Positions 1 through 6,172 of a stretch of DNA of 64,000 nucleotides are shown one piece after another (within the stretch, counting starts at the first letter, position 1; each line of letters opens with the position of its first letter). A program made the translations under genes and the position numbers. Below the pieces are notes generated by a model. It was not told where the DNA came from and made no database searches. It worked only from the letters and a program-made list of their open reading frames with translations. This stretch comes from a virus: the IMG/VR virus record IMGVR_UViG_3300005527_000050, positions 26,274 to 90,273 of that record. One strand, written 5' to 3'.

Positions 1-735
1 GACGAACCTATAGATCATTTAACTATTTTAAGTGAAAAGGTAAAAATCATTAATGTAAAAGATGAACCTTACTTCAATCAACCCCAACCATTGAACCTGG
101 CTGCATCTTTAGTTAAGAGTGAGTATCTTTTAAAATTAGATTGCGATCATATCCTTAATCCTTATTTTAACTTTTTTGACTTCCACAAAATTGAAGAAAA
201 GTCTTTTATTACTGGATCAAATAACCTGTTGCAGGGATTGGATTTTGAGTTTTTACATCCTCTTTGGGGACTACTATATGTAAAAACCCAAATCTTTAAA
301 GAAATTGGTGGATACAACGAAAGTATGGGTAAATATTATGCAGCAGAAGATGATGAATTGGCTGCGAGATTAATATCATATGGTCTCAATCCAGTTCTAA
401 TAGACTCTCAGAAATTATCTGCTTTACATATTCCACATTCAAATAAAGAAAGGGTAAAGAACTTTGAGTCATTTGAAAGTATAACTAAAATTTTGAGTGA
501 ATTTGGAAAAGATTTTGTGGGAGACGATCTTTATACTTACATAGCAAAATTATGTAAAGATAAAAATCACAATGTATTTCCAACATCTTCTAGAATGTTG
601 GAAATACTTGACTTACACGAGAAAGACAAATACAGTGAGGAGGTAACTGCGGAAGCAGATCCTTATTGTGAACCAATTTACAAGTGGGAAGTTACCCAAA
701 TAAATGACCAAGTATATGAAGCTGTTAAGGTATGA
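1..735 (+). CDS. Glycosyltransferase-like protein, 5' end outside window
   Basis: The frame is open from base 1, so the gene starts upstream of the window; the TTG at 91 is internal. A DxD-type motif (LKLDCDH) lies near codon 45, followed by a PLWGLLY segment, an IGGYNE segment and an acidic AAEDDE patch. This order matches family 2 GT-A glycosyltransferases with a galactosyltransferase C-terminal (Glyco_transf_7C) region, in which DxD binds metal and nucleotide sugar. It overlaps the next gene by 4 bases (ATGA) and is its paralogue. The sugar and acceptor are unknown; a role in glycosylating virion, DNA or host surface would be a guess. Confidence 0.7.
   Translation, partial: DEPIDHLTILSEKVKIINVKDEPYFNQPQPLNLAASLVKSEYLLKLDCDHILNPYFNFFDFHKIEEKSFITGSNNLLQGLDFEFLHPLWGLLYVKTQIFKEIGGYNESMGKYYAAEDDELAARLISYGLNPVLIDSQKLSALHIPHSNKERVKNFESFESITKILSEFGKDFVGDDLYTYIAKLCKDKNHNVFPTSSRMLEILDLHEKDKYSEEVTAEADPYCEPIYKWEVTQINDQVYEAVKV
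64..116 (+). repeat. 53-bp exact direct repeat, copy 1
   Basis: These 53 bases are identical to 912-964, at the equivalent site in the paralogous glycosyltransferase downstream. The surrounding genes are clearly more diverged, which suggests recent recombination or gene conversion. Confidence 0.95.
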
Positions 736-1583
736 GTGTTTCTATAATATCAGCATGTAAGAATAGAGGTGAGGCCTTAGCCGTATCCATAAGTTCATGG
801 ATTCAATTTGATGAGGTTGAGGAAATCATCGTCACAGATTGGAACTCTGATGAACCAGTGTCACATCTGACTCGATTAGACAGTAGAATTAAAATCATTA
901 CTGTTCCGTGGGAACCTTACTTCAATCAACCCCAACCATTGAACCTGGCTGCATCTTTAGTTAAAAGCGATTATATTTTAAAATTGGATTCTGATACTGT
1001 TATGAATCCATACTTTAATTTTTTTGATCACCATACTATTGATGATGAATCATTTTTAACTGGTACGGATGAAACATGGCACTTTACTCATGAAAAACTT
1101 GATTCAAGACATGTCTACCAAAAATACAAATATATAAAACCCCTTTGGGGTACTTTGTACATATCAAAGGAAAATTATATGAAAATTGGTGGATATAATG
1201 AAAACATGGATAAGTTTGCTGCTTGGGAGGATACTGAGATATATGAACGGTTATTAATTTTGGGTTTGAATCATGTAAACATAAACTTTAAGGAAAAGAC
1301 TCTATTTTCATTACCACACGCAACGAAAAAACGAGTAGAAAACTTTAAAGCTTATTGTGAGAACAAACATATTGAAGTCGCAATCAGAGACCACATTAAA
1401 AAATTCAATAATATTGAAGATGATAATGTTGTACATCGGTTAATTCTGGAAAAACATAATAGAATTAACTACAAGAAATTCAAATTAAAAGAAGATAGTG
1501 ATTATTATGTAGAACCTATGGTAAAATGGGACATACAACAAGAATCTCCTCAACACTATACTGCATATAAAATTGCACAATAA
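732..1583 (+). CDS. Glycosyltransferase, GT2 / Glyco_transf_7C-like
   Basis: This 283-aa protein starts with a beta-strand plus ACKNRGEAL-type nucleotide-sugar binding region. It continues with a DWNSDEP segment, a DxD motif (LKLDSDT near residue 86) and the PLWGTLY, IGGYNE and AAWEDTE segments of the galactosyltransferase C-terminal region. It probably transfers a hexose from a nucleotide sugar. Its ATG overlaps the stop of the upstream paralogue. The two differ through most of their length but share an exact 53-bp block around the Q-P-Q-P-L-N-L-A-A codons. Acceptor unknown. Confidence 0.75.
   Translation: MSVSIISACKNRGEALAVSISSWIQFDEVEEIIVTDWNSDEPVSHLTRLDSRIKIITVPWEPYFNQPQPLNLAASLVKSDYILKLDSDTVMNPYFNFFDHHTIDDESFLTGTDETWHFTHEKLDSRHVYQKYKYIKPLWGTLYISKENYMKIGGYNENMDKFAAWEDTEIYERLLILGLNHVNINFKEKTLFSLPHATKKRVENFKAYCENKHIEVAIRDHIKKFNNIEDDNVVHRLILEKHNRINYKKFKLKEDSDYYVEPMVKWDIQQESPQHYTAYKIAQ
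912..964 (+). repeat. 53-bp exact direct repeat, copy 2
   Basis: Identical to 64-116 and in the same reading frame of the paralogous gene. Confidence 0.95.
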
Positions 1584-1586
1584 ATA
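1579..1586 (+). promoter_or_regulatory. Possible late promoter (AATAAATA)
   Basis: A T4-late-like TAAATA box overlaps the stop of the glycosyltransferase and lies 26 bases before the next ATG, which has no evident Shine-Dalgarno. T4-type late promoters are recognised by gp55, with gp33 and the clamp as co-activators. Confidence 0.4.
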
Positions 1587-1611
1587 AATCATACTGAATT
1601 TTATTAATTAA

Positions 1612-1860
1612 ATGGCGACCTATCCTGTTATAAACAAAGTCACTGGTGAACAGAAAGAAGTGAATATGAGTGTTCACGACTGGTCTCAGTGGAAGTTAGA
1701 TAATCCGGACTGGGATAGAGATTGGAGTGATCCATCTACTTGTCCTGGTTCTGGTGAAGTAGGCGAGTGGAAAGACAAACTCATTTCCAGAAATCCAGGC
1801 TGGAATGATGTTCTCACTAAGGCCGGAAAAGCGCCTGGTTCTCGTGTAAAGAAAATCTAA
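1612..1860 (+). CDS. Conserved-looking hypothetical protein, 82 aa
   Basis: Not recognised. It is a Trp-rich protein (several W residues in the first 50) with Asp/Trp repeats such as WDRDW and a basic C-terminus. Its stop directly abuts the ATG of phoH, so the two are probably co-transcribed. The antisense frame 1696-1920 is a shadow. Confidence 0.6.
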   Translation: MATYPVINKVTGEQKEVNMSVHDWSQWKLDNPDWDRDWSDPSTCPGSGEVGEWKDKLISRNPGWNDVLTKAGKAPGSRVKKI

Positions 1861-2619
1861 ATGGCAAGACAAAGAAAGACATCTAACGGCAACATTGGGA
1901 TTGGCATGAGCGCAAAACAACTGCGTCGTAAAAAACCAATTAATTCTGATTTGATGGTGGATATTTCACCACTGACTGACAATCAAAAAGTATTTTTTGA
2001 TGAATATAAAAAAGGTAAAAACATTTTTGCCTATGGTGCAGCGGGAACAGGTAAAACTTTTGTAGGATTATACTTAGCACTTAAGGATGTTTTAGACGAA
2101 AGAACTCCTTATGAAAAGGTTTATATTGTTCGTTCTCTAGTCGCTACAAGAGAAATTGGATTCTTGCCTGGAGACCATGAAGATAAGTCTTCACTCTATC
2201 AGATTCCATACAAGAACATGTGTAAGTACATGTTTGAGTTGCCTTCTGATGCGGACTTTGAAATGCTTTATGGCAATCTAAAGGGTCAAGAAACTATTTC
2301 ATTCTGGTCTACATCATTCATTCGTGGTACTACACTAGATAACGCGATTGTTCTTGTTGATGAAATGCAAAACTTGAACTTTCACGAATTAGATAGTATA
2401 ATTACTCGTATTGGTGAAAATAGTAAGATTATTTTTTGTGGTGATGCTACTCAATCTGATCTTGTTAAAACTCACGAAAAGAATGGTATTCTAGATTTTA
2501 TGAAAATCATTCGTGCAATGGAATATGATTTTTCCAGTGTAGAATTTGGTGTTGATGATATTGTTCGTTCTGGACTTGTCAAAAACTATATTGTTACAAA
2601 GTTGGCTTTAGGTATGTAA
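1861..2619 (+). CDS. phoH: PhoH-like P-loop ATPase
   Basis: 252 aa. A short basic N-terminus is followed by a PhoH ATPase core: Walker A GAAGTGKT at residues 59-66, Walker B IVLVDEMQ at 163-170, then the FCGDATQ sensor region near 193. PhoH is common in cyanophages and in the host phosphate-stress regulon; its biochemical role is unsettled, with proposals including RNA helicase or RNA processing. It immediately follows the 82-aa gene, and its TAA overlaps the ATG of the exonuclease gene (TAATG). Confidence 0.9.
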   Translation: MARQRKTSNGNIGIGMSAKQLRRKKPINSDLMVDISPLTDNQKVFFDEYKKGKNIFAYGAAGTGKTFVGLYLALKDVLDERTPYEKVYIVRSLVATREIGFLPGDHEDKSSLYQIPYKNMCKYMFELPSDADFEMLYGNLKGQETISFWSTSFIRGTTLDNAIVLVDEMQNLNFHELDSIITRIGENSKIIFCGDATQSDLVKTHEKNGILDFMKIIRAMEYDFSSVEFGVDDIVRSGLVKNYIVTKLALGM

Positions 2620-3305
2620 TGTTTGTCCATCTAGATTATTTAAAAGAAGAGGTTGATCTACAAGCCCAAAGTATTGAAGGAACTCGTTTTTATCGGGTTC
2701 CTTCTGGTAGATTGTATCCCTCTATCACTTCTGTCACCAGTTTTTATGGTAGACAGAAATTTATTGACTGGCGTAAGAAAGTTGGTGAGGAAGAAGCCAA
2801 TAAGATTACTAAGGTTGCTACAGAAAAAGGAACTAAGTTTCACGATATTGTTGAAAAGTATTTGTTGAATGAAGATATTGACAAATATAATCCCCTTCCT
2901 ATTACGAAGTACCTTTTTCTTGCAGCTAAACCCTATCTAGATCGTATAAATAATATACATGCTTTAGAAAAGTCACTTTATAGTGACTACTTGGGACTCG
3001 CGGGTAGAGTTGATTGCATCGCAGAGTACGAGGGAGAGCTCGCAGTCATTGACTTCAAGACTTCAAAAAAAATAAAACCTGAAGAATGGATTGAAAATTA
3101 CTTTGTCCAGGAAACAGCATATGCTTGCATGTATTATGAAATGACTGGTATTCCAGTCCAAAAACTGATTACTATTATGGTCGCTGACAATGGAGAATGC
3201 TTCGTCTATGAAAAAAGAAACAAAGGTTACTATATTAAACTTCTTACCAAATACATCCGAGAGTTCGTCGCTCATCATACCGAAACCCATGCAGAACAAC
3301 ACTGA
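2619..3305 (+). CDS. PD-(D/E)XK exonuclease, MGME1/RecB-like
   Basis: 228 aa with the motif order of the PDDEXK_1/MGME1 (mitochondrial genome maintenance exonuclease 1) family: FHDIVE with H75, GRVD with D132, IDFKTS with D145 and K147, then QETAYA at 164-169 (RecB-type motif QxxxY). D132, D145 and K147 would form the metal-dependent catalytic site of a single-strand DNA exonuclease. It sits between phoH and the gp33-gp59-gp32 replication cluster, which fits a role in DNA processing. The C-terminus overlaps the start of gp33 by 17 bases. Confidence 0.75.
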   Translation: MFVHLDYLKEEVDLQAQSIEGTRFYRVPSGRLYPSITSVTSFYGRQKFIDWRKKVGEEEANKITKVATEKGTKFHDIVEKYLLNEDIDKYNPLPITKYLFLAAKPYLDRINNIHALEKSLYSDYLGLAGRVDCIAEYEGELAVIDFKTSKKIKPEEWIENYFVQETAYACMYYEMTGIPVQKLITIMVADNGECFVYEKRNKGYYIKLLTKYIREFVAHHTETHAEQH

Positions 3306-3552
3306 AGATGTAAATTCACTCATTAAAGAAAAATTTCTCTGTCAGTCTAAGTTTGCACAAGACATTGAACATCTTGTGATGAATTCAAAAATTAATTATA
3401 TTGAAGCCATCGTCACTTATTGTGAAGAAAATGGTATTGAATTTGAGTCAGTTTCAAAACTCATTTCAAAACCACTGAAAGAGAAACTAAAACATGAGGC
3501 AACCCAACTTAACTTTCTGAAAAAAACAAGTCGTGCTAAATTAGTATTCTGA
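3289..3552 (+). CDS. gp33: gp33-like late promoter transcription accessory protein
   Basis: 87 aa from ATG 3289. The longer frame from 3190 lies inside the exonuclease gene and is unlikely to be used. T4 gp33 bridges host RNA polymerase and the sliding clamp to activate late promoters. The call rests on small size, a helical core (FAQDIEHLVMNSKINYIEAI), a basic C-terminal segment and, mainly, its position directly before gp59, since T4 has the same 33-59-32 neighbourhood. The C-terminal hydrophobic residues could be clamp-interacting. TGATG coupling to gp59. Confidence 0.65.
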   Translation: MQNNTEDVNSLIKEKFLCQSKFAQDIEHLVMNSKINYIEAIVTYCEENGIEFESVSKLISKPLKEKLKHEATQLNFLKKTSRAKLVF

Positions 3553-4142
3553 TGACGCCAATAGAGGTATATAAAACATACCTGGCATTCAAGAATCATT
3601 TCACCAAATCAAACTACGATTACTTTCAATATTGCGGAAAGTCTAGAGCTTCCAAAGAGTCCTTTAACAAAAGGAAAGATCGATACTTCTTTGAACGTAT
3701 GTCTCGTCAAAAGTCTGATGACGAGATTCGTCAATATTTCTTAGCTAATTTTGTAGAATGTGATGATCCCGCAAAACTTTGGATCGGTGAAATTATTGAA
3801 TCCGGTGAAAAAAATTATTCAAACTGGTTGAAGAGATCTCAAAGTCTCTTCTATCTCTTTAAGACAGAAGCTGCAGTTTTTGTGCATAAAGATAACTTCA
3901 ATCAGTTATTTGAAATTCAGGGATCTTCCCATCCAGATATTCTTAAAAAGTATTTACAAAACGCTATATCCATAGAAACTTTCATAATTTTGGATATGAT
4001 TCTTAATTTTTCCAAAAAATTTGATAAGAAACTACTAGATCCAGTGTGGGAATCCGTCAGTTTACGCATCAAAAAATACAAATCATTCCTAAATATTGAT
4101 AAGGAAAAGTACACACAAACTCTAAAGGAGATTGTATTGTGA
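3552..4142 (+). CDS. gp59: gp59 loader of the gp41 helicase
   Basis: 196 aa, against 217 in T4. Recognisable T4 gp59 signatures include an early VYKTYL segment, KRKDRYFFERMS near 40-50, a WIGEI segment, ILKKYLQNAIS followed by ETFIILD, and a terminal IKKYKSFLNID. gp59 binds fork DNA and gp32 and loads the gp41 replicative helicase. It starts at a TGATG junction with gp33 and ends with an AAAGGAG Shine-Dalgarno for the next gene's GTG start. Confidence 0.88.
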   Translation: MTPIEVYKTYLAFKNHFTKSNYDYFQYCGKSRASKESFNKRKDRYFFERMSRQKSDDEIRQYFLANFVECDDPAKLWIGEIIESGEKNYSNWLKRSQSLFYLFKTEAAVFVHKDNFNQLFEIQGSSHPDILKKYLQNAISIETFIILDMILNFSKKFDKKLLDPVWESVSLRIKKYKSFLNIDKEKYTQTLKEIVL

Positions 4143-4537
4143 ATGAAGTTTTTCAGTATGAAGTGGAAGAACTTAAACGAATCCTTGACTCTCTCAAGGA
4201 TTTTGTAGTATCTAACAACAAAACTATAAGATGTACTGAATATTATATAGCTTTAGATAATAAAAACTTCCTTCAAGTTCTTGAAGATACTTTTAATGAT
4301 TCTACTTTAAATGAAAATTTAAAAAAAGAACATCTAAAGTTAATTAAAATTTTTCTCGAAAAACAAAAAAACTTATATCATAAACTTTGTTTTGAAAGTA
4401 ATGCACAGTCACTTGATTTAAAATCAAGATTTGAAGATGTTTTAATGTTTTTAGGATTTTCCGAAAATAAAAATAATTTATTTTCAAATTTAGAAAATAC
4501 AATAAATCGTATAGATATAAAGGAGATTGTACAGTGA
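4139..4537 (+). CDS. DUF1825-like protein, AT-rich copy
   Basis: 132 aa starting at GTG 4139 (GTGA overlap with gp59, preceded by AAAGGAG). The C-terminal half (FLEKQKNLY, FLGF, NTINRID) aligns with the next gene, a DUF1825-type protein; that family is conserved in cyanobacteria and cyanophages and has no known function. This copy is longer at the N-terminus and noticeably more AT-rich, as if diverging after tandem duplication. Confidence 0.6.
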   Translation: MNEVFQYEVEELKRILDSLKDFVVSNNKTIRCTEYYIALDNKNFLQVLEDTFNDSTLNENLKKEHLKLIKIFLEKQKNLYHKLCFESNAQSLDLKSRFEDVLMFLGFSENKNNLFSNLENTINRIDIKEIVQ

Positions 4538-4866
4538 GTGGATTTTTCCAATCCGAAATTGTAAGAGAAGCCATCAAAGAGATGGAAGAACTTCAACAAC
4601 GAATTATTCAAGACACATTCAAAGCTCCACTTATGAGCAAAGAAGAAAAGAAAGAACATGTTGAGTTAATGAGAACTTTCTTAGAGAAACAAAAAAACTT
4701 ATATTTCCGTCTATCCCTCTCAGATGATCCAGAAGCATTAGAAATGAAAGAAAGAATCCAAGAAGCTGCAGAGTTTCTTGGATTTAAAGGTAATAATGTA
4801 AACCAATTATTTTCCGAAATGGAAAACACTCTGAAAAGACTAGATAAAATTGCAGAGATAGAGTAA
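4534..4866 (+). CDS. DUF1825 family protein
   Basis: 110 aa starting at GTG 4534 (GTGA overlap). It begins GFFQSEIVREAIKEMEELQ and has FLEKQKNLYFRLSLSDDPEA and a terminal MENTLKRLDK helix, matching my memory of cyanobacterial DUF1825 proteins. Mostly alpha-helical and soluble. The upstream junction repeats the AAAGGAGATTGTA plus GTGA pattern found before the previous gene, marking a tandem duplication. Function unknown. Confidence 0.7.
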   Translation: MSGFFQSEIVREAIKEMEELQQRIIQDTFKAPLMSKEEKKEHVELMRTFLEKQKNLYFRLSLSDDPEALEMKERIQEAAEFLGFKGNNVNQLFSEMENTLKRLDKIAEIE

Positions 4867-4867
4867 C

Positions 4868-5137
4868 ATGTCCTACTACTACAAAATCACCTCCGCATAT
4901 TGTTATCACAATGGTGAAATTGTAGATATGTATTTCATAAACGGAATTCCTTTTACATTTGATGATATTCCTTTAATTATGCAACAAGATCCTTACATTC
5001 AAATGGAAGCCGAAGACCATGAATCATATTCATCCGAAGACATGTACAGGTGGTCAAATTACTTAATTGACGAAATGTGTCACCCTCTTTTGTTTGAGTT
5101 ACAGATCGAAAACCCCGAAGAAATGCCTAAAGACTAG
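4868..5137 (+). CDS. Hypothetical protein, 89 aa
   Basis: Not recognised. It is acidic and Tyr/Met-rich, and starts at the ATG in TAACATG just after the DUF1825 gene. The last codons run into the gp32 promoter hairpin region. Confidence 0.6.
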   Translation: MSYYYKITSAYCYHNGEIVDMYFINGIPFTFDDIPLIMQQDPYIQMEAEDHESYSSEDMYRWSNYLIDEMCHPLLFELQIENPEEMPKD

Positions 5138-5169
5138 GGCTTGACAACCCTTCTGCCCTGCGGTAAGAT
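5136..5169 (+). promoter_or_regulatory. sigma70-type promoter of gp32 with overlapping inverted repeat
   Basis: TTGACA (5141-5146), a 17-base spacer and TAAGAT (5164-5169) form a near-consensus host sigma70 promoter. AGGGC (5136-5140) can pair with GCCCT (5155-5159) around the -35 box, so the -35 sits in a potential stem-loop. A GGAG Shine-Dalgarno (5203-5206) precedes the gp32 ATG. Confidence 0.8.
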
Positions 5170-5213
5170 AAAGTCGTCCCAAAGGCCAAATACACTCAAT
5201 ACGGAGAATACAA

Positions 5214-6137
5214 ATGTCTTTTGCTGATCTCAAGAAACAGTCCCGTGCTGGTTCACTGACTGAAAAACTGATCAAACAAGTTGAAAAACTGAATAGTGGA
5301 GAATCTGGTGGCGATGATCGTTTCTGGAAACCAGAAGTAGACAAAGCCGGAAATGGTTATGCAGTAATCCGATTCCTCCCCGCACCTGAAGGATGTGAAC
5401 TTCCTTGGGCCCAAGTCTGGAGTCACGCTTTCCAAGGCCCTGGTGGTTGGTATATTGAAAATAGTCTGACGACTATGGGACAAAAAGATCCTGTTTCTGA
5501 ACACAATCGTGTTCTGTGGAACTCTGGGTCTGATCGTGACAAGGAGATTGCTCGGAAACAGAAACGCAAACTCTCTTACTACGCTAACATTTATGTGGTG
5601 AGTGATCCTGCACACCCCGAGAACGAAGGTCGTGTGTTCCTCTACAAGTTCGGTAAGAAGATCTATGACAAGATTACCGAAGCGATGCAACCTCAGTTTG
5701 CAGATGAGGAAGCCATTAATCCTTTTGACTTCTGGAGTGGTGCAAACTTCAAACTGAAGATTCGTAAGGTTGAAGGTTACTGGAACTACGATAAGTCGGA
5801 GTTTGATAAGCCTTCCGCACTTCTAGATGATGATGACAAACTGGAACGCATCTACAAGAACCTGAACGATCTCAATGAGTTCAGTGCCGCAAGTAACTTC
5901 AAGTCTTATGAAGATTTGAAGAAGCGTCTTGACTATGTTCTGGGTGCAAAAGCTCCTGCACGTCAAGATCCTGAGACTGTTGAAGAGGATGAACAGTGGG
6001 AAGCCGAACGTCGCGGTGAGTCTGCACCGAAGCGTTCAACTCCTTCCTTTGAGATTGCTCGTCCTGCAGTCCAAGAAGAGGATGATGAAGATGCAGATGA
6101 TGCTCTGAGTTACTTCCAGAAACTCGCTGAGTCCTGA
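5214..6137 (+). CDS. gp32: gp32 single-stranded DNA-binding protein
   Basis: 307 aa (T4: 301). It has the gp32 architecture: a basic N-terminal cooperativity segment, an OB-fold core with YAVIRFLPAPE, WYIENS, YYANIYVV and the PENEGRVFLYKFGKKIYDKI-type stretch near 150-175, then an acidic tail (EEDDEDADD near the end) that binds replication partners. It coats ssDNA at the fork and in recombination. The histidine equivalent to T4 Zn ligand H64 is present (H71), but the three cysteine ligands (T4 C77, C87, C90) have no counterpart in residues 82-105. It has its own strong promoter and a downstream terminator, so it is probably transcribed independently. Confidence 0.93.
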   Translation: MSFADLKKQSRAGSLTEKLIKQVEKLNSGESGGDDRFWKPEVDKAGNGYAVIRFLPAPEGCELPWAQVWSHAFQGPGGWYIENSLTTMGQKDPVSEHNRVLWNSGSDRDKEIARKQKRKLSYYANIYVVSDPAHPENEGRVFLYKFGKKIYDKITEAMQPQFADEEAINPFDFWSGANFKLKIRKVEGYWNYDKSEFDKPSALLDDDDKLERIYKNLNDLNEFSAASNFKSYEDLKKRLDYVLGAKAPARQDPETVEEDEQWEAERRGESAPKRSTPSFEIARPAVQEEDDEDADDALSYFQKLAES

Positions 6138-6146
6138 TAGTTCAAA

Positions 6147-6172
6147 GGAGGGGTAAATCCCCTCCTTTTTTT
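6147..6172 (+). terminator. Terminator after gp32
   Basis: GGAGGGG (6147-6153), a 5-base loop and CCCCTCC (6159-6165) followed by seven T. The A-rich left flank means it could also work for the converging minus-strand gp53 operon. Confidence 0.85.

Noticed and set aside
3190-3288. Longer gp33 start at 3190
   Set aside because: It lies wholly inside the exonuclease gene; ATG 3289 gives a normal gp33-sized protein.
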